The position numbers and the translations under genes were made by a program. Positions 1 to 13,100 of a DNA stretch of 64,000 nt are shown piece by piece (the stretch's first letter is position 1; each line of letters opens with the position of its first letter). Under the pieces are notes generated by a model. That model had not been told where the DNA came from. It made no database searches and worked only from the letters and a program-made list of their open reading frames with translations. Origin of the DNA: Trichoplax adhaerens (Eukaryota > Placozoa > Uniplacotomia > Trichoplacea > Trichoplacidae); the NCBI RefSeq assembly GCF_000150275.1, contig NW_002060943.1:10559064-10623063 (forward strand), read 5' to 3'.

Positions 1-2254
1 CTCCAGTCTGGCCTATAAAAGTAACGATTTATAAGTAAAAATAAGTTGATTGACTAAGTATAAGTAAAAATATTTGTACATATAGAAGCTAACCGCGGTG
101 TTGCCGATCTTCTAAGTATATCACATTCATGTGCAAAATTGTTGCGTTGATCTAAGACTTGCTTGTATACAGTTTGTAAAGTACTAAACAGGATTATTAA
201 CAGTAAATTGAATATCAATACCATAAATAGTAAAAATTTAAAATTTCTTATTTGGTCAAACTACTTAGCGTCATAATGGTAAAAATTAGAAACCTGTGCT
301 CTTCTGATAATTTAGTAAATTGTTTCTTCAGGTTACTTAAGACACTAGTCATTTCCTAAATAGAATTGACAGAAATTGTAGCAGCAGAAAATTATAATTG
401 GTATGTCTAATTTTGATCTTAACATTTCATTTGCGCCATCTAGTATGTGTTCAGGCACATATCATCGTAAATTTTTTTAATTATTAACAAAACTTAAAAT
501 AAGATTCTTTTGATGTAGAGATTCTATATTTAGATCTAAATTCGCTCAATATTGTTTAATCTATAAATGGTTGATTTCAAAATATGATCATTACAATGCT
601 TTTCTCTTTTATCTTCTCAAAGTCACGGCGTGGAATGACATCACCATAATTTGCTTGATATTCCGTAATCTTATTCTGTGATTCTACAAGATCTTTCCTA
701 CATCTTTCTAGAGCGATTCGTAACATTACTGCATCTTCCTGTGTATTATCTTTAGCTCGACCTTGGTCACGGGCAGTGATTAGCTCCTCGTACTGGTATC
801 TTAAATCGTTTATATCTTGCACTAATAGTTTTCTGCAAACACAAAAATTATTCTAAGCTAAAAAGCTAGATTTTATAGATGTGCAGCATTTTATTAAGAT
901 ATTTTAGGGTTACACCTATCTATACGGTAAAGTTTCTATTAATCAGCTACCTAGCATCTGCTTCATTGCGATACTTTTCGTGTTCTAGAGATAATTCTTC
1001 TTGTAGCTATAGAACAGACGTTAAAAAGCATAGTTAGATAACTTATTTCTTTAGGCTATTTACTAACTGAATACAGTAAAATACTAAGTATTATGGCATT
1101 AACTCAGGTAACTGCAGCTGATTTACCTTTTGAATCATTTCAGCTAGAGTTTGTTTATCTTCCCTAAAGGTTAATAATATAAGTTGTAAAAATTAGTTAT
1201 AAATTCTTTCGGTTAGCTTACTGTAAGCTAAGTAAACTCTTATCTTGTGCAAATTGTTTATTACCTTATATCATCTATTTTATTTGTTAATTTCTTGTTT
1301 TCGTTTTTAAGCTCTTCAAGCTCTAATTTTATTTTGAAAATTTAAATACTTGGTTAATTCTTTTTCAAATAAAGTATTGTGTTCTGTTATCTGAATACTT
1401 GTGATGTAATACCTTTCCTTTCTAAGTCACGTAATTGCATGATTTTCTGATCGCATTCTTCAGCAATAGTAATAATCATCGCCTATATTTTGATTCATGA
1501 AATAATTTGATAAGATTTGATTTTCTGCGATATTATAAATACCGTAAGTAAATTGGATTCGAAGTATAGTAATAATGATCGTAATCATAAAATATGAAAT
1601 AATGTCTGGCAAATTCACATTTATTGAAATGGCCTACGTATGTAGCGATTAACCTTAAGTGGCTCTAGTTCTACTACTTTATCTTTTAATTCATTGATAT
1701 ATGTTTCATATTCATTCTTGATGGAAGCCAACATAGGCTTGTATGTTTTAAATTCCTGGATAAGAAACTCGAATACCTGGCGAAATACCTTAAAAGAGGA
1801 AGAGATTTTAAGTAATAACTCTAAGCCTATTTATTTATCTAAACTAGAAGCAAAATGCCTTACTTGCATTCGAGCCTCATGAGAAGTTGTATTTAACCTT
1901 CCTATTATAGATAATTCACGATTTAGATATGTTTCTAGATCTTTTAGAAACTTTGGTTTCGGTTGAGTAGTAGATACACTCGCGGGGACGTAAGCTGATT
2001 GAGCGTGAGGCATACTACTTGCTGGCCAAACGTCAACTATCCCTGTCTTGCCATCATTAATATGCTAGAAAGGATCAAATCAATAATATTATTAATTTGT
2101 ACTTAATCACGTTAAATATTATTACACAAATTCTTTTCTTTAGATTGATTAATTATACAAACTCCAAAACTGACCTGATTCTTAAGGTTCAATGTATTAT
2201 CATGATCTTTTTCATGAATTCTATTAAAGATTTCGTAAATTAATTTAAATTTTA
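1..2254 (-). CDS. TSNAXIP1: TSNAXIP1 (translin-associated factor X-interacting protein 1), 3' end off window
   Basis: Recognised by three conserved stretches: the N-terminal block KFLKDLETYLNREL, the helix FEFLIQEFKTYKPMLASIKN, and INDLRYQYEEL followed by YGDVIPRRDFE; human TSNAXIP1 has near-identical segments in the same order. The family is coiled-coil rich, testis/cilium-associated, and binds translin-associated factor X; its molecular role is poorly known. Exons, 5' to 3' on the minus strand: 2254-2175, 2064-1864, 1788-1654, 1482-1413, 1322-1265, 1163-1127, 1006-951, 832-595, 355-294, 183-94, 12-1, all in compatible phase. The final visible residues RPDW match the human sequence after the coiled coil, so the C-terminal part lies left of the window. 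The true start is uncertain: the 2254 exon is open upstream in phase and has no ATG, so a short 5' exon is probably missing. A methionine also occurs at 2013. Confidence 0.9.
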
Positions 2255-3400
2255 CTTAAATTTGTGTCATACATACAGAATAATTTATTTATAAATCTAT
2301 GTAGTACACAGTCATAAGTGCAGTTGTAGATTTACGTAATATCAAATAGAGATGTTCAGAGATGTTTACTAATGGAATGCTTCGCTGTTATACGCTTAAG
2401 TTTTCATATTTACAAGTTAGTCTACTAATGTTGTATTTGCTACATCTGTTTTAAAGTCAGAATAGCAAAACTATTATGGAGTTGTTATGTCTGTAATTCG
2501 ATCGCCTATACGTGTGTTATTACAGCTAGCAATGTTAGCTTTACAATGACGCTAGTTAAAATATTAACTAGTTTTAGTTACGGATATACGAAAAAGAATA
2601 CACCACTAACGCTTACGTTGTATCGCTGATTGGGGGTAATTTGCTGGCAGTGTACATCTTTATTCCGTTCTTAAAAACTAACTTAGTAAAATATTTAATT
2701 TAGTTCTGTCTTCAGAAGGTAGGTTCCCTAATAACAGCAATTACGAATGCTGTACGTTGAAGTTCAGTGCTAGGGAAATGTTTGGATAGTGTAGCAGTAT
2801 GCGCTGTATATCGCTTCTATCATCACTAAAGTACTGTAGTCACTGTACAGTTCTCTAGCACTATTTCATTCTCTAAGTATATGGTTACGATTGATTTGCT
2901 GGCTAATTTTTGATAAAGTTGAGATACGCAATGTTTGTATCCATGGTAACAGCGGTCTTTAACTTTCAACTTGCTTTTGCTGTACCGCGGCGTACCGTAC
3001 TCAGCGAGTGAGTCAGTGTACAGTAGTATAAGGCAGAGTCCTGCAATGGAGTGAAAATGCAACCTGAACCCAATTAAATTGTTGATTTTCTAACCCGAAA
3101 TGAGTGTATTTGCTATACAAACATTGTATCACTACAGAAATTCTTAACTCGAATCCCGATCTCGAGTTGGGTTCAAGTGGGTCTAGGACAATTTGCCGCT
3201 GTACAATGTAATAGTATAGGATCGAAACAATATCAATATAGATTTGACATTACGAGGATGAATTGAACACTTTGCAGCGTTCAATCCTATACACCGTAAA
3301 ATTAATCTAATTCAATTAAGTATCTGTTTTGATATTACGAGGGTTTATAGTACAGTTACAGTATGTGCAGCTTGTGGAATCCGTGTGACCGTCATTAATT
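2255..3400. other. Divergent intergenic spacer, no gene seen
   Basis: This lies between the TSNAXIP1 5' end (minus) and MROH1 (plus). I see short chance ORFs only, for example a 78-residue frame at 2826-3062 on the minus strand with no family signature. It should contain the unseen 5' exon or promoter of TSNAXIP1, but I could not place either. Confidence 0.6.
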
Positions 3401-3640
3401 TAAGTCTTTTGTTTTTACAGGGACTGTCCTGTCCCCTAATGATCTACGGTACAGTAATGGTCACTGGAACTGTGGGCATGTACTGTACACTGTGAGTTCT
3501 TCAGTTACGTCATCATCAGTCAGTCATCGTTATTACGGTACTGTACTCAGTGTACTGTATCATCAGTAATGCCATCAGCTGTCATTTCGCAAAACTCAGC
3601 TGTACAGTACATCAGTTACATGATGTCATACAGTACTCCT
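3400..3640. repeat. Loose cluster of GTAC-centred palindromic motifs
   Basis: Imperfect copies of TACAGTAC, TGTACTGTACA and CAGTCATC-like words are scattered here, including GTACTGTACACTG near 3480. They look like a degraded form of the dense array at 3847-4062. Confidence 0.5.
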
Positions 3641-3846
3641 CATACCAAACAGGTGGAAAAACGAAAGACGGGAGAAAAAATTGGAACGTAATATGTTTTC
3701 TATAGACGTTAGGGACTAGTTTGGGATAGGGATATACAAAATTAAGTATTCATTATAAAAACTATGAAAAAGAAGTTGAGCATTCCCTGACGATAACCAT
3801 ACAGTAGACGTAAAACCTTTTTACCTCTATGACTAACTGCACCGAG

Positions 3847-4062
3847 TGTACTGTAATGTACAGTACTGTACTGTAGCAATAAATTGAAAGTACTGTACTG
3901 TACTGTACAGTACTGTACAGTACTGTCCAGTGTTCTGAATTTCTGATACAGTACAGTACAGTACAGTACTGTACAGTAAAGTAATATTGTACTGTACGTA
4001 GTATTGTACTGTACACTGTACTGTACAATAATATATATATACTGTACTGTATAATACAGTAT
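3847..4062. repeat. Dense palindromic TACTGTACAGTA array upstream of MROH1
   Basis: Overlapping TACTGTAC and GTACAGTA words are packed into about 215 bp and end in a short TA run (about 4029-4040). The core TACTGTACAGTA is its own reverse complement, so the array can fold or bind symmetric factors on either strand. It ends about 115 bp before the MROH1 start codon. The frame open through it on the minus strand is an artefact of the repeat. Related clusters occur at 15885-15920, 16339-16362 and 35942-36076. Confidence 0.85.
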
Positions 4063-4178
4063 AACGAACTAATTTACCGATCTACGGACTCCAGCAGATA
4101 CTGCAACTTAGCTAACGAAGGTGCGCGCTTGAGCTTATTGCATTTTTTGCTTTACTGTTTAGAAATTAGCATTTCGTA

Positions 4179-7100
4179 ATGTCGGCTAGTGGTAAACAGT
4201 GGCTTTCAGAATATGGCTCGGAGTATTCTACAGGTGGCCAAATTGATGGTAAGTTAAGGGAATTTACTAGTCTTGATTATCTAAATGTACATTAATGTAA
4301 ATAACTTGCTACCATTGATTCTAAATACTGTAATGTACATTGTACAAGTGTGGATATGTTTGCACCGAAGTGTGCTCGAATCCTACGTACAGTAAGGTGT
4401 ATGTCAGAGCCTCAGAGGTATAAATACGCAATCGATCACGTAGTTTCACCCTGGATATTATGCTTCGATTGGGAACTCATTACACGAATAGAGAATATCA
4501 GGATCGAATTCTTCATTTCCAGTTTGGTCATCGCTATGAGACTAGTGTTCTTGGTATACATACGTTGTGGTATACGAGTATGTAACAGTGTGCAGTACAG
4601 TATGTTTGTTGTCTGTGCGCAGATGACTTTTAACCCCGCTATTAAACTACAGCACTACCATGGACTACTAGATGCACCTAGATAGTATATCTAGTAATCC
4701 ATGACTCTAATTAACCTGACTCTACTGTACAGTACAAGTGAGACGTAGATGATAACTGGCTTAAATGATGGCGCATTGAACGACAGTATTGATACCAATA
4801 ACTTTACTATTTACAGTTAGCTAGCCTTTGCACTATATTAAATTTATTGGCATCAATAAGCCGACTTGGCTGTGCTGCGTGATCATACGAAATCTTAAGA
4901 CTCTTAAAATACAGCGTAATCCGTATTCATGCAATAATTTTCGTATGTACGTACAAAATTGAGTAATCATACCGCAAAATCATGGTATCGTAGATTTGTG
5001 ATCCGATTTGTGAAATATTTTGTATAGTCTTAATTAATTGTGAGAGGTAAGATTATTGCATTATTATTACGATCATAAGAGCAGCACCAATATCAGGGAG
5101 ATCTTATACTGTACCTGGTAATGCGAATGTATGTATGCAGTGTCCATAACGCTCGTAATGAATGAGCATAAGCTAGAAATTAACTATATGGAAGTTACTT
5201 TCCTGCATTATAGTAGTAATTATCGACATCATGTACTGTCGCAGGTACTTACAGTATGACAGTTCCTGGAACTCTGTAAATAATTGGTATGGTTGACGAT
5301 TGAAATGGACTATTAATAGTATGAAATGCAACTAAAGTGCTTCTGTACGAATTTGTACAATTCAAATCCTACTAATGCTTAAGCATGCTTAGATTGGAAG
5401 GCTCCATATTTTAGGGGCTGTATATTGGATGTTGTGTGGTCGAGAGATTATACTGCGATAGACGATGATCAGTAGACATAATTTGTTCTGATATTGTTTT
5501 TCTACTAATTTGGGAAGAAATGGTATTGGCTCTCATTGAGAGCTGTGCGGATAAATCTGAATCTGTCCGTGCAACGGTTGCTGATTCACTGACTTCTATC
5601 GGAAAGAAAAAGCCTGCCTTAGTTTTAAATTTCTGCAAGGTCTTCCTAGAGAAAAGGACCAAGGTAATAGGTGTTACCTCATGATTGTGCAGTAGGTACT
5701 ATTATGAAGATGAAGCAACTGAAACTGTTACTGTATGACTTAAAATACTATATTGTTGTAGCTTCCAGTTATTTAAATACACATCGGTATCTCTAAGGAA
5801 TGCATACAAAAATAGTTACATCTGTTCATATAAATAGTGTTTGCGTTTTGTAAGGCTGTTACACTTATAACTCTTCTCAACACAATATCGCATAAAACAG
5901 CGTAAGAACTTGGCTAATACTATTTTGTAAATGGTAACATTTTTAGTTAGATAAAGGTCATCGAGTTTTACTCTTGGGAGTTATTAAAAGAATTGTTACC
6001 GAAACTATCGATACTTTACCATCCCAAGTAGGATGTGACCTAGTTCGGTTGGCCTCGTCTGAAATGACTGCATCAAAGGTAAAACTGGTATCAGTTCTTA
6101 AATACTGTATATATTACGGTCAGTGTGCGTATCGGGGATAAGTCCACTATATACTATCATTACTGAAAGGGCACATAGCGATACTACAGTACTAATTTCG
6201 GATTTATTGTTACTAAAACTGTAACAATATCATAATTCTATTTTATGTATGAATCTTAAATAGGAAGTCATTGTTGATTGGCAAACTGCAGCTTCCGAGG
6301 TTCTCGTTGCTTTAGGTAGTAGATTTGCTAAGGAAGTTATTACAAGTTTATTAGATAAGTTTGGAGCTGGAGCTATTCCACATTATTTTGTTGTTCAAAC
6401 CCTGGCTAATCTAGCATCAAAGAATGGTAATATAATTAAATTCTAATAAATTTTAGTTACAGTAGTTTTAAAGCTTCAGTCCTATACTTAACAATGGTGC
6501 TCTTTTAATATAGCTTATTGCGTCGTTCCTCACTTGAAAGATACTTTTGGAAGATTGTTGCCTATGCTGGGGATGGCAAAATCAGATAATATGAAGTATA
6601 TATTCTCTTATGGTAAGAAGTTATCTTTGCTTCGCTTTGTGCTCTGGGTATAATATTGATAATGATATCTATTGACGTAGCTCACATGGCTCGCTTGTTC
6701 ATATGATTTTGATATTTAAATATAGAATATCTTTTATTTTATGTGTTTCTATCCCGTAGCTCTCAATCGATTTTGTGAGAGCATTTCAGAATACGTAGCC
6801 AATATTGATAAAGCTCCCGATAAAAAGATATCTTCCGGTATGTACTTTGGTGAGGTTTCGGCGGGTTACGATGTTCTATTTGGCGTATGGTTACAGTCCA
6901 AAGATTCGCGGGTAAGAGACTATAGTTCCAATTTATCGTTGATTTAAATGACCGAAATCATATAATGATATTATTAATTGTAGCTTCGTTCGGTCGTTGC
7001 CGAAGCGATTGGACAGATGGCACTTATTTTGCCGCGAGATAAAATCGAAGAGCAATCAACAAAATTAATATCTGTTATTGTGTCATTATACCGGAAACAT

Positions 7101-10100
7101 AGCCCAAATGATCACTTATTAATTACAGAGGTAATTCTTAAAATAATACTATGTTTTCTATTTCGCTCAGTGATAAATTTTGGATGATCTCATTACAAGA
7201 AACTTCAGAAGTTGTACTTTAATGTGAAAGGATAGTGAATTCTGTGAGTTGTTATTATCATTCTAATCATGCTATTGGTAGTGTCTCTGCAATATATTAG
7301 CTGCTCATTTGCAAGTTGGATGTCAGATAGCGGATTCGTTAGCAGATAATGTTATGGCAACATTACATAATCAGGTAAATATTACTTATTATATGGACGA
7401 TTTTTAGCGCGATCATTATTCTCTTTTATTGATCTTAAATTTTATAATCCTTAGGCATGTGCATTTGCTGATTTTGGTAGCACTAGTTCTATTAAAAATC
7501 ATAATGAAGTACTAAGGTGCTTTGCTGTCATTGGTAAGCATAGGCATTATTATTTTACTTTACGTTAAATATTACCTTAGTAACTATTGCACAAGGGTAT
7601 ATCTTCGCTATTAAGATTTCCACGGCTTCTTCTTCAGGTCCTATTACTTCCAATCGTTTAATACAATTTTTATTGAACAAATTGGAAAATCCTAATGATA
7701 AGATCAGAATCGGAACGCTTAACATCTTGAAACATATTATTAATGCATCTGGTAATAGCTGACACTCAATGATAGAAATTTGAGAGCATTTCGTCTTTAT
7801 TCTGCAGTCTAGGGTGAAATTTTAATCTGCAAATTTGTATTCACTGTAGGTATTCCACAAGATAAAATGGCACTAATCATTAGTGGTCTTAAAATTTTGT
7901 TAAATGAAACGAACAATAAGGTGGCAAAGAAAATTATTACCGTAAAATTTTTTTGATTATTTACTTTTACTTTCTATTTATACTGTAGGTTAAGCAGACA
8001 CTTGCACAAGTGATCAGTGCAATGGCTCATCATGAATATTTACATTTGGAGGGTGGTCAGCTTCTGGTTGAATTCATTGTTAGGCAGTGCGCGCTAACAG
8101 ACAATCTACAGGTACACTTTAATACTTGTCTGTCTAATACTGTTATACTTCACAATTTATCAATTTTTATTTCAATAAGGCACTATTTGATGATTTTGAT
8201 ATAATTTCTTTACAGTGCTGTCTTTCTATCTGTAGTAATAAATCCTAAATATGCGTGTATCTTAATTGGTATTTTTATTGTTCTAAAAATTCGTCCAATC
8301 AATTATATGTATTACAGAAGACTACTAAACCTGACTCTGAAGTTTCCAACGCCTCTCTACGAGTAATGTGTGGAAATGTTCTACAGTTAGTAACCACAAC
8401 TGTGGCTCACATGCAAAACGTAAGTATTTGGATGCGAAATTTTTTGTATCACTATGAATTTTATTACAATAATTTACCAAATTGTTAAAGTAAATTTGGT
8501 GATTTTAGGTTTTATGGCCCACCCTAATAGAATTTATTGTTCCAATGAAGTATAATAATGCTGCCGGTGTTATTTGTCGTAGCGCGGCATTTTTAGCTAA
8601 CAAAAAACAATCGGAGGAATCAAGTGATTATTACCTTGATTACGCATGTCAAGGTGGAACTTTATTTTCGTTTAATTAAATTTCAGTGTTATGATTTATT
8701 TTCAGCTATATCTTGGCTGACAATATAATACGAGTATATGTATGGACTCCTGGATACACCGTATATCTAAATGTTCATGGCTGTTGTATTACATATTATG
8801 AAGCAATATAATTAATGTAATGAACCATGTTGTATTGCTACCGTACCCTAGTTTAGCTGAGCTTAAATCGCAATATACAAGGCTATAAAATAGTTCGAAA
8901 TAGAATAGCTGTAATTTTAAGCTTTAGTAAATTATATATTTTACGCAGAATACAGTGTATCCCAATTACACATTTGTTAATACCATTTAAATAATAACTG
9001 TTGGTACTTTTTATTATCTAATTTTAGTAAATCTACCAAAGCCTGTCGCTTTATTGGCTAGATTATTAGTAAGTTTTAGTATTTATAATTATTAAATTTG
9101 TAATATCAAAATTTTTAATCATTGCTGAGAATTAATGTGCCGTACAATATCGTTGAAACTTGGCTTTATTGTCAAGGTTTTGGCTGGATTACCAAAACGG
9201 TCGTGTGGTCAAGGATTACACGTGCTAAATTTTTTGCTTGCGATGTCGAGCAATATTAACGAAGCCTTTGCAGATATGTGGGATAGCGTACTCCCAAGAA
9301 TGATTACATACTTGGAAGGTATAAGATATCACAGTTTGATAATTACTGTTGTATACTAGTTTGGATAGTTGTTGGTTAACAGATTGTATCACTTTAGAAC
9401 ATTCAGCTGGAGATGACTGGAATCAGAAAGCTTGGGAAGATCTTGTGTTGAAGGTAATAAAATAAACAAGTTAAATTAAGCTCTCCAGTTAACTTATACC
9501 TGACTCTAGATATAAACTAAAATAAATAATTATGGACTTTTTTTGTTTTTGATTTATTAGTTACTAACAAAATCTTTGGAGGAAGTGGAAGATGAAAATT
9601 GGACTTGTGAGTTAGGCTCAGAAATGAGTTCACAAATAGTCATGTATGAGAGTTTTCCTGAAGAAAAGGCTAGTAAAGTAATATTAAAATCATATTATTC
9701 AGTAGTACAATATTACCGGCGTGATAAAAGCATTTTTTTGTCTTATAAAACAATGAAGATACTGTGATCTGATTAAATTTTAACAAGAGTGCAAATCTAA
9801 TATCAAATTAATTTTATTTGTTTATAGAATTTTCTGTATAAGTGTATAGGAGTAATTCTTCGTAAAACAACCAACAAAGCTTATGTAGAGAAGCAGTTAA
9901 ACATTATGTTTTCTAGTGTTAATCATACTAATCAAACAGAAAGAGAGGTATGTTCTATAGGAACTTCTTGTGTGCTGCACCTAATTTGTAGTATACTAAG
10001 GATTGACAGTAGATTTTCTGAATCCATTATTATAGGGCTGTGCAATGGGAATGGGATTTGCATCGTATGCCCACTTAGATGCAGTTTTACAAAAGCTTGA

Positions 10101-13100
10101 AGATGTGCCTAAACGTGAAATGGTCAGAAAGTCCACCGGTTTTATGGGCTTTATGAAAGTGCGGATTCTAATGCGCTGGCATTTAAGATAGAATATTATT
10201 AGTTCAGCGTAGTCTTGACAGATGGATTTGAAAGTACTTTATTGTCACTTTGTAGGATAAGTCTGAAGCTGATGTAGAAAGGATAAAAAGTACTCTCATA
10301 CTTAGTTACGGTTACGTAACCTATTATTCTCCAGTAAAGTAAGTTCTTAATACCTTAAAGATACTTTGTTACTGTACTATTGCGTGCTAGTAACTATGAT
10401 TAACCCGATTTATATACGTATGTTATAGTCTGATAACATCAAGAATTGAAGTAAATATACTTCGAGTGATTAATCCTCAGTTTGGAAATGTAAAGGTAAT
10501 AAACGTCGTTGACCATCTATTTTTATTGTTCTATAAGATCTGTAGTGTTACACCACCAGTTACAGCTCGTACTTTCATTCCATTTCTTCCTAATAAAGTT
10601 AAGTTTAATTTTGACTATTTTCAGGATTCCACCGTAAAACAGAATCTCATTCGATCAGTAGCATTAATTGGCCATGCTTTACACAAAGATCATCTAAAAT
10701 TTAGTTTTACATTTAATAAAAGAGATGATCTTATAACACATATGCTGGTAATTCGATTGATGTGATTATATTACATAGAAATCTTTTACTCGTTTAAATA
10801 TAGCTTACGGTTTTGAATCTATAGAACTACATCAAAGCCGAGCATGGAACTGCCATATCAACGGAAACAAGGAGTCTTGCTATGGATGCTTGCACAACCT
10901 TAATGTATCCAAGTTTTATCTGTACTCTAGTTTCGGTTTTTAAACTTTAGTGTTTAAAGTTTTACGTTTCCGTTAGCCAATTCACCTTAACATAAAAAAA
11001 TATTTAGTAAACTTGAACCGAATCTTGACGAGAGTCTTATAGGGACTTTGGTGAAAATTTGTGCTAAGAGCATTTATTGTGTCAACACCTTGGACAATGT
11101 AAGAACATTGGAACTATCTTTAATATATAAAATATAGAGACCAATAAAACAAATTCTCATACAATAATAGGCAGAAGAACTGGCGGAAAAAACACTAAGG
11201 AGTTTTAACTTGATGTTATGCGAAATTTTGGAAAACGGAAGTCCCTCAAATGATTTCTTTATGCTTTATAAAGTACATAAGAAAATCTATAGTCCAGTTA
11301 GTTATGACTTGATTATATTGTTAATATCAAAATTCATAAACGATTTTACAGCACTTGGAGAATTGGATATATTCTAGTCACGAAAGGGAGAGGGACAGAT
11401 CCCTTCAATCTTTGGCTGCAATTCTTGAATGGTATTTGGAACATGCAGAGTCGGAAAACAAAGATGTAACTGTTGTGATAAATAAATATTCTCACTGAGA
11501 ATTTGTATCAGTTATTTATCATCTACCCTTTACTACTTTATTACTGAGATGATTGCAGGTTACATGTAACGTATTTTCCCCTGTAACCATCCCATTATTA
11601 TTGCTTAGGGTTCATCTAAAAAATTTGGAGCTGTCATAGCACGCTTGGCCCCTCGCGTGGCCGACCCGCTTGCGTCTGTTAGAGAATCCACTATTACCTG
11701 TACACAACTGATATTCCGCATCGAAATGCAATTTCAAGGTTTGATATATTACTTACCCGGTTTTAATTAGTTTTTGTATGATCCCGTCATTAGAGTACAA
11801 ATTGAAAGGGTTTGTGAATTCTGTTTTAACAACGTTTCAGCAATTGGCAACGATGAATTGGTTGATGCAATGGATTTATTAATAGAGAGATGTAGAAAGG
11901 AAGAATCAACTGTCATTACCTCGGTAGTAAATGACTACGGCAAGGTAATGGATCTATAACAACAGTTTCATGATCGCTGCGTGAGCATGAAGTTAAACTG
12001 CAAATTTTAATGTTTAATAGTACTATTTTTATGTATCATTACCAGATATTAGCTAAGAAGATTCGTGAAGTTGAATTAGTAGAATTCATCTATTTGTTGT
12101 TGGATGGTCTGGTAGATTGTCAGTTACAGAGTGCAGTAGGTACTAGTGCGATCATTAATGCTGTTCTTCGATCCAGAGCTGGAGGCTTAAGAGAAGAGGT
12201 AAAATAATTTTTAGCTATATAGAAGCATTATGAATTATCAATATATATGAGAGTATTAATTTGTTGATTGGAAGATGTGAGGCGTGAAAGTAGTGGTTGA
12301 TTTTCACAAGTTCTTTATTGTTGTATGCCAAGGTTCCAAAACTGATTCAGAAACTGCGTGAAAAACTAGAAGAAATTGATGATGATAAATGTATTAAAGG
12401 AGTTCGTAAATCATTCCGAGTTTTGGCATCTTACCATTTATTACCAGTTTTAGATGTTTTGCTCAACTTCAAGTTGCCTTATGATCGGTATACTATTTTA
12501 TTTAGGAATTGTTTTTACTTAATAGATCTAAATGCTACAGTATTATTTTCTATAATATCGATGTAACTGCAGTAATATGATATGTACATCGCTTTTAAAA
12601 ATAGTTATGTAGTTGGGCTTTGGAAGACCTTGGCTGAAGAAGAGGAGATGTTAGGTAGCGTCTGTTCTCATTTTATGGATTTACTCAAAAAAAGCTTTCC
12701 TTTTCAAGAGCAAGGGCGAAAGGAAATAATTAAAATTGCCACTGAACAACCTATTGCTGTAAGTCTTGGATACACTGTGCTTAGAACTTCTAATTTCGAA
12801 TCCTATATGTCTGTGTTAGAGAAATTAACAGCATAACGTTAATAATTGTATATTCAGATTGCTTGCGGTTTTAATGAGCTATTCAAAGTGCCGACTGCTG
12901 TATCCATTGCAAAGCGGGACTATCCCCAGTTATTTTCAACTTTGTTACTGCGAATTGGCACTTGCATAAAAGTTCAACAAGTAAAAGAGAAAAGCTCTAA
13001 AGCACATGGAGTTAGTCCCATGCGGTATGATTATAATTGGCTACAATATTTCTAACATGTTTTTGCCAAATTATTTAAATTTTCCGTTTTGCAAATACTT

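Noticed and set aside
3762-4028. 88-residue minus-strand frame full of TVQYCTVLY-type repeats
   Set aside because: It is only a translation of the TACTGTAC repeat array, not a protein gene.
3847-4062. CRISPR-like repeat array
   Set aside because: Repeats are short, overlapping and palindromic, with no unique spacers, in a eukaryotic genome.
4356-4685. About 109-codon frame in MROH1 intron 1
   Set aside because: No domain or splice evidence, lies inside a phase-consistent intron, and its composition looks random.
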